NCBI GenBank assembly: GCA_902806575.1 | Contig: CADCXD010000004.1 | Span: 3,286,001 to 3,350,000 of the forward strand | DNA from: Jackrogersella multiformis | Taxonomy: Eukaryota > Ascomycota > Sordariomycetes > Xylariales > Hypoxylaceae | Direction: 5' to 3' | DNA length: 64,000 bases | Shown: one piece after another, positions 22,535-33,851 of the stretch | Layout: each line of letters begins with the position of its first letter | How positions within the stretch are numbered: the stretch's first letter is position 1 | Notes under the pieces: model-generated | Told to the model about the DNA's origin: nothing | Databases searched by the model: none | The model's input: the letters and a program-made list of their open reading frames with translations, nothing else | Program-made: the position numbers and the translations under genes

Positions 22535-25500
22535 GACAAGTCCTTTTCCGTGAAGAACGGATCGATGGTCACCCGAGTGACTAGCTGAGAGGTGACTTTA
22601 GTCATCAACGAGGGTTTACGTCGATGAGAACGGCATAATGATGTTGCTCGAGGGCTGAGTTTCGTCGAGTTTCTAGAGGCCGCTACTCAAAATGTACTGG
22701 CACGATGAACTTGAAGCCTTATCATCAGCATCGAGATGCAAACAGGTAGACAAGATCTAACTTGGGGGGGGTTCCCAGGTTAACACGTGCGAGCTGAGGC
22801 TTAGGCGTTGTCTTGGAGAGTGCCACACATGCGAAGGCGTCCTGGCTTTGTAGGAAGAATGAAAGATGAATCTAAACTCGATCAGATACAGGCTCGCTAC
22901 AACACGGCCGTGCTTACTTAGAAGCAAAGTACGAGCCCATGACGCTCAAGAATCTGACTAGTAAGTAAGTGGTACAACAATTGATAATGCATCTAGAAAA
23001 TAATTATAGCAGCATTGTCTCACTTGATAACCACGAAGGCGTCGACTTCGCAGTGAGCTGGAGCTTCGCGGGAAGCGTTTTCATTGGGCCTCTGAGATTT
23101 CTTTTCTCAATAGCGCATTAGGAGTAAACGTGGGAATGTAGTCATCACACTAATCATTGCAGTTCCAGCACGACGGCACTTACATGGATATCACGGCTTG
23201 GCATTTTTACCAACAGCATGGTAATACTACCAATTTTTCTACATCAATTTCCGCAAGTTATGTATATCCATAACTGGTAGTTCGAGATTTCCAAGCCTCG
23301 AGACGGGTTCTTCCATCGACGATCGCGAACGTTGGGTGCAAATACGAGCTTGTTCGGCAACCTAATGAGGACAGATGCGGAAGAGGAACACCGTCTGCGA
23401 GTTGTAAATCAGAAATCCTCCGAGAAAATGCGCCTCGGGTTATACAGTTCACATGCGTCACTATCCATAAAGCGAGGTTCAATATACGTCCACGGACACC
23501 CCCAGCCAAGATCACCGCGATTTCATCGCCCTTTTCTGCCGGCTTGTTCGGATTTCTAATTTGACGACCACATTTCCGGGACGGCTCATAGCTTTATTAG
23601 CATACTTAAACACATCTAGGGACATGGGTGATGCCTCAATCTCTCGCTAATCCTTCGAGAGCCTCATACTCAAGGTTCGATACCAAATTCCAAGGCAATC
23701 AACTTACCGTCGTCATCATGCTTTTGCAAACAAGCTCTGATGATAGCGAGTATACTATCCTACTAGTTATCGCTTTGAAACATGGAGTCCGGGCCAAACT
23801 GCATGATGGAAAGAATAGCTGAGTCTTAACATAAAGTAATGAGTCTCCATGGACTAGGGTTATTTCACTTGCATGGTATCTATGTTAGATTCCAATATTT
23901 CGTCACCAACCATTCGGCAACTTCCGATTCAAATGAGCCTCAACATTAGATTAACACTCTTCCCAAATGCATAGTTGCTTCTTCTTTCTATTTATTTTCA
24001 TGTTGGTCTTTTCAACAGTTTACATATTATCTGGCTCTCGGTCCCCTCTCTTTCCTCGGTGACCTATATAGGTATCTATGTTAGGACTTCAATTTATGTT
24101 AAACGACTAGCTTGTGGTGGAAAAGGAAGAGATCGACACGCCATCGAACCTATGGCTTCCTCCCTTTCTTTAGTTATGATAACAGCCAATGAGGAACTCC
24201 CATCCATGCTAATCGACGTCAATACACGTAATGCTGCGCGCCATCGGAGATGTGAGCTTGATCTCCGTTCGACAATCTTCACCCTGCGGCATAGATGAGA
24301 TCCCTCAGTACGATTCGCTACCCGTTCCCGACGACCAGACCAACCAAAATTTCTTAATTTACCTTTACTCAATGGCTCGGATAGGTATCCATTTGTCCGG
24401 ATCCGCCGGCTGGCTCTAAAGGACTTGGGAATTGGGCTTGCCACGGCCCACGAGAGCGAGGGAATGTCGCTGCCAAGAGTACCAGCTAGCCATGGCGTCC
24501 AAAAGCAGAGTCAAAACCATGTGCTTCGTGGTAGTGAATCACTGACCGCTACGAAAAAGGAAGTCAGCGTGAACAGATTACTACCTAGGTAACCAGGCTT
24601 TACCTATGATAGTAATCTTCCAGACGCCATTTGTCTTAGCACTGCTAATTATACTCAAGTACCTACCTACCTACCTAGGTAGGTATCTTAATAAGCAGTA
24701 ACTTGTCGCCAGCAGTTCCCACCAGCTCTGAAATTTTAAGAGCGGTTTAAATAACCCGTAAAAGCCTTTCGGTCTTAAATCTCTAAAAATATTTACTCAC
24801 ATCTTCAGAGCTCTTCTGTCTATCTAAAGCCCCGTTAAGCTGAAGAGGCTAAACAAGGTATGCGGAGAATACAATATACCGTGTAATCCAAGTAGTGTAA
24901 GTAGCCCCTGGACTACTTTTTCCGTGGCTCACACTCTCAAGAACCAGCCCTTAGCAAGTCGCTTTAGAGGCATTACATGATTAAAGGGGCTACTATATGG
25001 CCTCAAAATATAAAGGCGAGGATTTGATTTCTTGTGATACCTCACCACGGACACTTGGCAATATTAGAATATTCTCGGGCTGACTAACCTGTGTCGTATC
25101 ACAAGCCCACACGAAGTTCCTGGGTCAATGGCACAGCTATCTTAGGGGTATGCTTCTTCAAAATAGGTAGTGTATAGAAGCTACTAATTTATACAAGGAC
25201 GCTGAGGAAAATCATGAATTGCCAACGGCCATACGAGATGTCTTGCAGTTAAGATCCTCCTAGGTACTTCTAAGACTAGTAGGGACTGCGGAGGGCTCTG
25301 CCAGAATTTTCAATTACCACCGGCATCTCCATATCCGCACTACTATGTAGTATCTAGTAATTTTCTCGGAGCTCTCGTAGCATCCCTGGTTATTCCATGT
25401 GTCGCTGTACGACAGACATGCTCCTAGCTGACGGCCAGCTGAGTGTTCTAGAACTACTCTTTCATTCGATGTCTCGTATTTTGTAATAAGCTAAGTTTTT

Positions 25501-26320
25501 TTGGCAGAGATGACTGAAGACTAAGATTTGGACAATACATGCCTACCTCGACTAGTAAGCAGTCTACCATAGAAAGTGTTTGGCCCATTCAGTCCTGATA
25601 TGGCTAAAACTTAATAGGTTGGTGAATACCAGCCTCTTGGAAGACTAATTTTTATAAATAAGCTTCATAGTTCTTAATAATACTTAACTTGAGGTTGTCA
25701 TGGGCGACGAAACGTTTCACCTTGTAGAAGGTTTTATTAAACGCAAGGAGAAGTATATGATCTAATGTGTAAACATAATACCAAGGCATCACGAGTGAAT
25801 TTAACAATAAAGTTTAACATATATATATACCTATTTCATGGTCGATACATACCTAGGTAAATTACTTTCAAATATGTTCACTAAAATGGGGTTTAATTAC
25901 CTAACTCACCAATATTATAGCTATAAACATAGAACACAGAATACAATATCAATAAAGAATATGTGTGCAACCTCATCACCTAGGTATTCAGCTTTACCTA
26001 CAATATATGTACGTACCTTCGTACCCCTTCTGAGCCCCACCAGCCCCCACCTATTAAAAGTGCCAGATATAACCCCACAGTGCCCCGCATACGTCAGTTA
26101 ACCAGGGTTGTTGCGATCAATTAATATCTACCCGGTACCGGTGATTCGACGAATTTTCAAGATCGCGCATCCTATTCTCGTCTTGTATCACAACGAGAAA
26201 CTTCACCGTTTCAAATAATTGAACTCAGTACTTAGATCGTCAAAATCGGAAAGAGTAGAGGAAGAAGAAGTGCATGCCCAACCCTCTGCAAACGACGATT
26301 CCCTGAGGCGGAAAACGAAA
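22535..26320. other. gene-poor intergenic region
   Basis: Divergent intergenic DNA, 3.8 kb. No open frame looks coding. Parts (about 24.6-25.9 kb) are AT-rich. It has exact TACCTAGGTA copies at 24582, 24672 (inside a (TACC)4(TAGG)2 array) and 25850. No tRNA or transposon was recognised. Confidence 0.6.
24660..24685. repeat. TACC/TAGG array with perfect palindrome
   Basis: (TACC)4 followed by (TAGG)2TA. The part at 24668-24685 is a perfect 18-bp palindrome, TACCTACCTAGGTAGGTA. It is an extended member of the intergenic TACCTAGGTA family. Confidence 0.95.
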
Positions 26321-27688
26321 ATGCCTCCTCCACCCCATCCCCCCGATTCAGTGAAGCTGGCGCCTCTCCCCCCCTTCAAGCCCGACCTGTACCAGCGCGC
26401 GTGGCAGTCCGTGCCGCACCCCACGCTCCCGCTGCTCGCCACCACGCACCAGAAATCCGTAACGGTGTTCTCGCTGTCGACGCTGTCGGCCCACAGCGCG
26501 CTGACCAACGGCCACGAGCGCTCCGTGCGCTCCGCCACCTGGAAGCCGAACCTGCCCCCGCACAAGCTGTGCCTGGTCACCGGCAGCTTCGACTCGACGG
26601 CCGGCCTGTGGCGCTGGAGCGACGAAGCCGCTGGCGACGATCTCGACTCCAATCCCAATCTCGAAGTCGAAGTCACGAACGACAACGACAGCGGCAGCGG
26701 CAACGACAAAGAGGACAAGGACTGGGAGCTGATCATCATACTGGACGGGCAGGACTCGGAGATCAAGTCGGTGGCGTTCTCGCCGACGGGGCAGTTCCTG
26801 GCGACGTGCAGCCGCGACAAGTCGGTGTGGATCTGGGAGGACGTGGGCGCGAGCGAGGACGACGACGAGTGGGAGACGGTGGCGGTGCTCAGCGAGCACG
26901 AGGGCGACGTCAAGGCCGTGGCGTGGTGCCCGGAGACGAGCCGGGGCGCGGGGCAAGGGCGCGGCCGCTACGGCAGCGACGTGCTGGCCAGCGCGAGCTA
27001 CGACAACACGGTGCGCGTGTGGCGCGAGGAGGGCGACCAGGAGTGGGTGTGCGTCGCCGTGCTCGAGGGCCACGCCGGCACCGTCTGGGGCCTGCAGTGG
27101 GAGCCGCGGCCCCGCGGCGCGCGCTTCCCGCGCATCCTGACGTGGAGCGCCGACCGCACCGTGCGCGTGTGGACGCTGACAGAAGAAGAAGAGGAGGAGG
27201 TAGGGCAGGAGGAGCCGTCGCGGCACGCGTGGGGCGCCATACCGAATACCATGCGCCGGTCGCTGAAGGAGGAGTGGGCGTGCACGGCCGTGCTGCCCGC
27301 GGCGCACACCCGGGATATCTACTCCGCGGCGTGGAGCCCCGCGACCGGGATGGTGGCGAGTACGGGGAGCGACGGGACTATTGTTGTGTACGCCGAGACC
27401 GAGGATGATGATGGTGCCGGTGCGGACGACGAGGCGGCGGCGGAGCTGGATGGGGATGTTCCCATGACGAACGGGCACGCGGAGGAGAAGACGCACGCGG
27501 ACGAATCCCGGCGGTGGAAGGTCGTCTCGATCACGGCGAGTGCGCACGGCCCGTACGAGGTCAACCACGTAACTTGGTGCAAGCGGTACGATCAGGGATG
27601 CGCGCCGGAGAGGAGGGGGGTGGAGGAGATGCTGGTTACGACTGGAGACGATGGCATCGTTCGGCCGTGGCAGATCTGCATATCGTAA
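26321..27688 (+). CDS. CIA1: cytosolic iron-sulfur assembly WD40 protein Cia1
   Basis: 455 aa, single exon. The start is placed at ATG 26321 (MPPPPHPPDSVKLAPLP); the frame also has an upstream ATG at 26219, but it encodes a low-complexity stretch unlike the family start. The protein is a seven-bladed WD40 propeller. Repeats visible include HERSVRSATWKP..GSFDSTAGLWRW, EIKSVAFSPTGQFLATCSRDKSVWIWE, GDVKAVAWCP..ASASYDNTVRVWRE, GTVWGLQW..SADRTVRVW, DIYSAAWSP..GSDGTIVVYAE, and the C-terminal LVTTGDDGIVRPW. Cia1 is the docking subunit of the CIA targeting complex, which delivers Fe-S clusters to cytosolic and nuclear apoproteins. Acidic inserts (about 110-135 and around EEEEEEVGQEE) sit between blades. 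The gene is far more GC-rich than its surroundings, with G/C at most third positions, which opens long spurious frames on both strands. Confidence 0.93.
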   Translation: MPPPPHPPDSVKLAPLPPFKPDLYQRAWQSVPHPTLPLLATTHQKSVTVFSLSTLSAHSALTNGHERSVRSATWKPNLPPHKLCLVTGSFDSTAGLWRWSDEAAGDDLDSNPNLEVEVTNDNDSGSGNDKEDKDWELIIILDGQDSEIKSVAFSPTGQFLATCSRDKSVWIWEDVGASEDDDEWETVAVLSEHEGDVKAVAWCPETSRGAGQGRGRYGSDVLASASYDNTVRVWREEGDQEWVCVAVLEGHAGTVWGLQWEPRPRGARFPRILTWSADRTVRVWTLTEEEEEEVGQEEPSRHAWGAIPNTMRRSLKEEWACTAVLPAAHTRDIYSAAWSPATGMVASTGSDGTIVVYAETEDDDGAGADDEAAAELDGDVPMTNGHAEEKTHADESRRWKVVSITASAHGPYEVNHVTWCKRYDQGCAPERRGVEEMLVTTGDDGIVRPWQICIS

Positions 27689-28201
27689 TCACTTACACCT
27701 ACGCCTATATCTACATCTAAATCTACACCTAATCTAATGTGATGTCTCCCGGGGGTCGGAAACAGAGTGGACGGGTTGGGTCCGGGACTATTACTCAAAG
27801 CTGTACATAACGCCCTATCTAGATAGGCCCCGAAAGCCGAATTTACTATGCAGTGGATCGGGAAGGGGAGACACGGCACTCCGCCACTGGAGTACCTACC
27901 AACCGGCTATAGCACACACATATCATATCTAGACAGGAAAGCCCAATGCAACGAACGAGCTACGATGAAACAAACCCAAAACGCAACAAAAACTATCATT
28001 ATCTGCGTACTTTCTTCTTTCTTAGGAGCATGTCTACACTCCATACTTAACACTCCCGCAAACCAAGTATTCAAGGAGGAAAAGCATTAGAAGCCTCTGG
28101 GCAGACGACGACCGGCATCTCTAACCCGGCTGCTACTTAGTTCCCAGGTACCGATGCGTTGAATGCAGACGAATGGGTTCTACACGAGTACTCTGAGGCA
28201 C
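27689..28201. other. convergent 3' intergenic region
   Basis: 513 bp between the stops of CIA1 and the minus-strand gene at 28202-29539. It presumably holds both 3' UTRs. Nothing coding seen. Confidence 0.6.
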
Positions 28202-29539
28202 TTATCTACTCGTGCCCAGTGGCTCGCAGCAGCACCAGAGACATATAACCTTCCGCCAGGCACACCGCGTACACCAGTCGTCCCCGCGCCTCATGCCTGA
28301 TCCTTGGCCTATAAGTGTGGATAGGAGACTCCATCGCTGGTTCGCGGGTCGCCCGCAGGCCTTGCACACCCAGTGGGAGTTCGCCTGTACTGGGTAGTAC
28401 TGGACGGGGGCGTAAGGGTCGTCTCCGGGTGCTGCTCGAACTCTTCGGCCCCGGCATGATTCCTGCGTTGACATACCCTCCTGTATATCCTCACACATTG
28501 TCGGTCCCGTACCTTGTCTATTGATGCTCTGTTGCCGCATATAGGGGTGCGCTTCCAGGTTTCCGTGCCCGCTCCTCACGCCGCGGAACGGCACCTCGAA
28601 GGCTGATGCTTGGTCCATGGGGTAGTGGTGCGAGTTTCCGCCGTCATGTGCTATCAGCCACTCTGCGTACCCGAAAGGTGTGGGGGGTGACTGGTGAGGC
28701 GGGTATAGCGGTCTTTGCGGATATGCGCGGATGTCTGCCATCTCGACAGTAGGAGGCGAATGTCGCTTGGAGGTGTTGCGTAGACGTGGGATTCTAACAC
28801 CACCAAGGCCACTGCCGTCAAACCCACTACTACCACAGGGCTCCGAGATTTCGCCACTACGCCTACCGCCGCTACCGTTGCGAGGTCGAGTTTTATGGGC
28901 AGGCAAGGGGGATAAATCATCAAGACTAAAAGACTGCTGGCGGCGTAGCGGACGCCGCGGAGGCGTGTTGTTCATATTGCTATTGCTGTTATTGTTGTTG
29001 ACGATGCTTTTGCTCTTACTACTCAGACTAGAAGGTTGGTGTTTTAGCAGCGACGATATATTCGATGTCGACAGGCTACTGCTGGTTCCTATAGTCCGCA
29101 GCGTCGCGATGCTGCGCTGCTCGGCGATGGGCGCGAGCTCCGTACCATGGCCGTATAGGAATGGCGTCTCGAGCGTGGACGCTGACATTGACGCCTCGAG
29201 CCGCGACAGCGGTGATTCCGAGTTCGGGTCTATGGAAATGGGTTGAGAGGGAGGAGTACTTGGCCTAAATGTTGGCACTGAAATCGGAACTAGGGCTAGA
29301 TCTGGGTTTTGGTAGGGTGACCTCGTGGCGTCGCCTGGATCTGATACCTGGGCTGCGTCGTAGATCGAACTATGGGGGCTGGGCTGGCTTTCGGACGAGT
29401 CCTTGTGGTCCCATCGGCTCTCAGGGGAGCGTTGCCTCGCGATGGTGCTGCTGATGTTGGATTTGTTCGAGAGGGGGATTCGGGATTTATATGTAGCGGC
29501 CGAAGAACCATCGAGCACACGCTTAATATTGTTGTCCAT
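28202..29539 (-). CDS. uncharacterised Ser/Pro-rich protein with Cys-rich C-terminus
   Basis: 445 aa, apparently single exon. The start at 29539 (MDNNIKRVLDGSS) is preferred over an in-frame ATG 54 codons upstream. I do not recognise the protein. Most of it is low-complexity and probably disordered, rich in Ser, Pro, Asn and Arg, with a poly-Asn/Ser patch (VNNNNSNSNMNNT) and polar stretches that could be phosphorylated. The last ~55 residues are different: HWVCKACGRPANQRW, then WCTRCAWRKVICLWCCCEPLG. The CxxC...CxxC spacing could bind zinc, and the CLWCCC cluster could be lipidated or bind metal; both are inference. It is convergent with CIA1 and in tandem with TFB1, with 566 bp to the TFB1 stop. 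Confidence 0.7.
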   Translation of the reverse strand: MDNNIKRVLDGSSAATYKSRIPLSNKSNISSTIARQRSPESRWDHKDSSESQPSPHSSIYDAAQVSDPGDATRSPYQNPDLALVPISVPTFRPSTPPSQPISIDPNSESPLSRLEASMSASTLETPFLYGHGTELAPIAEQRSIATLRTIGTSSSLSTSNISSLLKHQPSSLSSKSKSIVNNNNSNSNMNNTPPRRPLRRQQSFSLDDLSPLPAHKTRPRNGSGGRRSGEISEPCGSSGFDGSGLGGVRIPRLRNTSKRHSPPTVEMADIRAYPQRPLYPPHQSPPTPFGYAEWLIAHDGGNSHHYPMDQASAFEVPFRGVRSGHGNLEAHPYMRQQSINRQGTGPTMCEDIQEGMSTQESCRGRRVRAAPGDDPYAPVQYYPVQANSHWVCKACGRPANQRWSLLSTLIGQGSGMRRGDDWCTRCAWRKVICLWCCCEPLGTSR

Positions 29540-30105
29540 TGTTATATGCTGGTGGTGATACTCGTCGTTCTTAAGTATCGAGGTGATGGTGCAAGTAAAC
29601 TTATGCCGAACTTCTGAGGGCTGGAGGGTTAGATTCTGTGATAGGGGAATGTGATGTTGTTTTGGAGCCTCCCTTTTTCCCTTGGATGAAAAATGAAGCA
29701 AGGTTGGTTCGAGTATGTCCTCGAGAGGCGCGCCTTCTATTGTTCTTCGTAATATTGCAACTGCCCGTCATAAATATTCTCTCGCGGTGAGAAGGTATTT
29801 ACGATTATCCAAGATGGTTACTTCCACTTAACTGTGAGTTTATTAAATGCACTTACCCCTTAGTCAACGTTAGGTACCTACTATTCTTCTCACCAGATTA
29901 GGCCACTAAGTGCAAACGAGCACTACAATACTCTAGATGATATGAATGCAAAGACAGACATGTTATTGATTGTCATCTATGTAGACAACTGGTATCATAG
30001 TATAATTAAGCCAGACATACCATCATAAGAGACAGTCAGGTACACAATCCGTTTTCTCTTTCCCTGACCATCCTAACCTAAACGCCCAATGATCATGCAG
30101 TTCTT
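29540..30105. other. intergenic region
   Basis: 566 bp between the upstream side of the Ser/Pro-rich gene and the TFB1 stop. It probably holds the promoter of the former and the 3' UTR of the latter. Nothing else seen. Confidence 0.5.
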
Positions 30106-32116
30106 TCATCGTTCTGTGCTGGTCTGGATTCCTTCCGCTGCTAGTGCCTTCTGGTAATCGGCTATGGCTTTGTCCAGGGACTGGATCGTAGGACCCATAA
30201 GCTTATAAACAGCGTCCCTACCGCCGCGGACCGCCTTCGGGTTGAACTTGATCTTTCGCTTGGTTCGCTCGTAGATCTGGATGATCTCCTCCTTTCTCCT
30301 CTTGATCTGCCCCTCCCGCGCCTTCTCGGCTTCCACGACGACGGCGTCGATCCTTTCTTTGGATCGCTTCAGAGCCTCGGCTAGATATCCCAGTTCGATG
30401 GCCCGGTCGGGGTCGCCCGAGAGGAAGGCCGACCAGAATTGGTGGAGGAATTCCATGGTGGTTGCGTGGGTTAGGTTGCAAACCTGAGTGACATCCAGAG
30501 GCAATCCCATCGGCGATGTCTCGTCTGAGTCGTGACCGAAGAGTTGAGCTCGCCTTTGCCCCACACTGTCGAGGATTTGCTTCTGCGCAGTCTTCCGCGA
30601 CGCCCTCGATCCGACGTGAGCCGGCTTTTGTCCCTCGTCTTCGCTGTCGCTATCGTCGTCGATACCTAGCGACGCGTGTAGATCGACGCCACCGGCACTG
30701 TACTGGCGGAGACGCTTCAAATCGGCCTGCACATCGTCGAGGACCTTGGACGGGTTCTGCTTGGCGTAGACGGCAGTTGCCTCGGAGATGGTGCCGGCCT
30801 CGCTCGAGAAGAAATTGCTCTGTTCCTTGATGTTGAGAATGATGCGGTTTTCTTCAACATCCCCGCGGAGATCACGCAGGGCGAGTTCTCGATAGGTGTC
30901 CTCGTCTAAATCTGCGGGAGTTGCGGAATCGGGCTCGGCCGTTATAGCGCTGGCGAGAAGCTTCTCGCTGATGCTGTTTAAAGTCTGGATGATCGGCACT
31001 TCCTTCCTCCCTCTCGGACGCATCTCGATGTCTTTGCGGTTCCCGCTCCTCGTGCCGCCCTGGTTCTCCTCGTTTCCTTCGACGTCGATTATATGCGGGA
31101 TGTGCTGGGACAAGAGCTTGTTCTTGAAGTCCTTGATGTCGTCGTATTCGTCGTATTGATCAAAAAGCTGATCGGCCTTCTCTAGCTCAGTAACACGTTC
31201 GCCCCTAAGCTGCTTCGATAGCTTGCTGAGGAAGAATCTCTCCCAGAAGTCATTCTGCTTTACGGGAGGGACATTTTCATTGTATATTCGTTTCACAAGA
31301 GGGTGCTGGTTAAGGATCATCTGGATCTGTTCGACACTGAATTTCATCTTCAGCTCGCTAGGCTGATTAGGGTCGGCGTTCGGCTCTATGGTAGGTTTCA
31401 CCTGAGCCAGCACATTATAGGGGCCCTTCTTCTGGCTATTCTCAATACCGTGGGATCGGAGTAGATTGATCCTCGCAGACCAGAAGTGTGTGTTGAATGT
31501 GGCATCTGACATTGACTCTGGCTTCGTTCTGCGGCCTTCCATGTACATCTGGGAAAGGTTGCGATCTGCTCTTAGGAGTGATTGCTGCAGCACGATGTCG
31601 TTCTTTAGAGCATCATTGTCAAACAGACGTGCCGATACTGGCTTGGATACAACAGCACTGGCGAAGGCCATGGATGCTGAGGCACCGCCCCCCGAAGGCG
31701 TGGCAGCCGGTTGTGGGACATTGGGATCGTTATTCTTGACTTCGACAAGAAGTTTTGACAATAGGTCCCTGATGACATTGGCCTCCGACCTTGGGTCTGC
31801 AGGGGAGTTGAAGTGGAAGAGATAAGCTACCGGCTCCGAGCTTCCAGGGGGTTTATCAAAAATCTTTAGCATAACCTTGGCAGCAGTATCTGGAGTTTGC
31901 TGCAGATCTAGCAGAAAAAGAAGGTTGTTAGCTTAAAATAATATTCCTATGATTGGGGGAAATAGACTCACTGGTGATACTCGATACGGATAATGTCACT
32001 GATGGCGGACCACCGGGTGCAGAGTTCGGAGTCCAGATGACATTCTTTTGGTCAGGGGTGAGGGTGAGAATGCCATCCTTTTTCTTGTAGGCAGCAGCGC
32101 CTGTCGGAATCGCCAT
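30106..32116 (-). CDS. TFB1: TFIIH core subunit Tfb1 (p62 homologue)
   Basis: Two exons, 32116-31972 and 31907-30106, with a 64-nt intron (31971-31908, GTGAGT...TAG). The CDS is 1947 nt, 648 aa. The splice joins SVSSIT to NLQQTPDTAAKVMLKIFDKP, rebuilding the N-terminal PH-like domain (about 1-120) that binds activators and TFIIE. Two BSD domains follow; the second is clear (NDFWERFFLSKLSKQLRG). The C-terminal part is helical and charged (EKAREGQIKRRKEEIIQIYERTKRKIKF) and would contact the other core subunits. TFIIH acts in RNA polymerase II initiation and nucleotide excision repair. The gene diverges from KGD1 across 1.7 kb. Confidence 0.93.
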
Positions 32117-32510
32117 TTTTCACAATCACGATGGGGGAATCAGGGAATATTCAAGTGAAGATTGTTGTTTTCAAAATGGAAAACCAAAGCGTCAAGCACA
32201 GCGGTCTCTAAAGAGGACTATCTACCTGAGGTACCTCTTGACGCTTTGGATGTAGTGATGCCGTGTGCAGAGGCCTGTATCGTCCTGTTCTAGGTGCTCT
32301 TGGTAGGCCTGCTCATTAAATGGACCCCGAATGAAAGAGAATACAAAATGAACGCCTAAACTTGGGGATGGAAACTTTTGTCAGAGCAACTATATTGACA
32401 CCATCTAAGTTAAACTCATGCGTTTATGATATTAACGAAGATTTCAAGGTGATCTTTGTTGTAGAAGAAACTATCTTGAGAACGTTCAGACGTGACTGAT
32501 TCAAAGTACG

Positions 32511-32528
32511 TAGGTACCTAGGTACCTA
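32511..32528. repeat. 18-bp perfect palindrome TAGGTACCTAGGTACCTA
   Basis: Self-complementary over all 18 bases. It is an extended member of the TACCTAGGTA family and lies 395 bp upstream of the TFB1 start. Confidence 0.95.
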
Positions 32529-33202
32529 CTCATACGCGTTGATGTGCACTAGCCACAGACGATTAAAACGGGTTGAACGGGTTGTACCCACATGTCCAGA
32601 ATTAGAGCCACCAGGGCATATGAAGTGTGGCTGAAGCTTATGCTGTTTCGTACCTCTACCTACAGTTCGTACCTAGGTGTCGCTCTAATTGGATAAAATA
32701 CCTATTCCAATATAGTAAAACATCTGGGGGTCAATAGAGTCATGCTTCTATGTACGTGCAGCTGTACGTGACGACATCATGAGACAACCTGAAGTATCTA
32801 AGTATCCAGACCGAAACAATAATTGAAACAGATCTCTATTATTGGCATGCTGCATCTTCACCGCGACTATGGCATCCAGGTTATTGAAAACTCGGTTATT
32901 TGTATATTTCCGCATTATTGAAGATAAACGATAAACCCCACCACTACGTGGAATTCGCTCATTGTTATTCTAGGGTAACACAGACAATAGCTGTGCGCAC
33001 ACTGTAGCTGCAATTGTAGTACCTCCAATAGCTATTTGGTAAACACCTGGGCAATCAAGCTATTGGAGTCAATTAGATTATATTTTATTTCGTATCTCGT
33101 ATTTGTTGAGTAAGGCTTTTGTAAATGTGCCCGATACCACATACAAAAGACTACTTGAGCGATAAAAATAAAACCTTCGATTGCTAAGACGGCCTGGTTG
33201 AG

Positions 33203-33226
33203 TACCTACCTACCTACCTACCTACC
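33203..33226. repeat. (TACC)6 microsatellite
   Basis: Six perfect TACC units upstream of KGD1. It shares its unit with half of the TACCTAGGTA palindrome. Confidence 0.95.
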
Positions 33227-33702
33227 TGAAAAAGTCAACATAGCCTCGGTGGTTTTTTACGGCAAGACTCGGACCTTTCCACCGAATCAAAGATCAGCAA
33301 TAAAAGCTGCTTCCTGGCATCCTAGCTTTGTTCGAAAAGCCGAGTTTAGCCTGTAATTACAACTCTGCAGCTCTGTTACTAGATAATTGCATCCAGTGGC
33401 AACTACCTAGAGCGATAGCAGGCTTAATTGCGTAGGGGATACCGTCTAATCGAATACTCGGCACACCCGGGCCCTTCTTGGCTAGCTAGATCTGCGACCG
33501 GGTGACGACAGGGGCACCACTAAGCCAGTCGCAGTCGCTACAATTTTTTAAACTTTCTCCAACTGTAGGGAGCCCCATGACCTTTCCTAGTCCATTCAGT
33601 CCATTCAACTTTCTTTCCTCCAGCTTCAACATCTCAACTTACTAAGGTTGTCTTCATCCAACGACTTACTCCGCCGCTCCTTTGTCTCTTCTCGAGATCT
33701 TG

Positions 33703-33827
33703 GTATCTCGCCCTTCGGTAGGAGTTTTTAATAAAGTCATTTTTGGGTTTTTATACATGCCAGAGTAGACAGTCCAGACAGAGTCTTGCCATTTATTCTA
33801 TACATACCTAATACCTTTTTTTTATAG
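33703..33827 (+). promoter_or_regulatory. probable 5'-UTR intron of KGD1
   Basis: A donor-like GTATCT (33703) or GTAGGA (33718) follows a pyrimidine-rich leader. A branch-like CCTAATAC, an uninterrupted T tract and TTTATAG (acceptor ending 33827) lie 25 nt before the KGD1 ATG. The arrangement is that of a leader intron; the exact donor is uncertain and there is no transcript evidence here. Confidence 0.45.
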
Positions 33828-33851
33828 CTGTCAAAGCATTAGCCTGGCGCC

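Larger units (their letters stand above)
32117..33851. other. divergent promoter region TFB1 / KGD1
   Basis: 1.7 kb with no supported ORF. It contains an 18-bp perfect palindrome at 32511-32528 (with TACCTAGGTA at 32515), a (TACC)6 microsatellite at 33203-33226, pyrimidine-rich leader-like sequence from about 33,590, and a probable 5'-UTR intron before KGD1. Confidence 0.6.

Noticed and set aside
23620..23700. second tRNA-like B box (GGTTCGATACC)
   Set aside because: No cloverleaf could be drawn; no acceptor or anticodon stem.
26401..27408. 335-codon plus-strand frame overlapping CIA1 in another register
   Set aside because: Extremely Arg/Gly/Ala-rich shadow of the GC-rich CIA1 frame.
26348..27568. 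406-codon minus-strand frame opposite CIA1
   Set aside because: Arg/Pro/Ala-rich composition typical of the reverse strand of a GC3-rich gene; no motifs; CIA1 on the plus strand is a clear WD40 protein.
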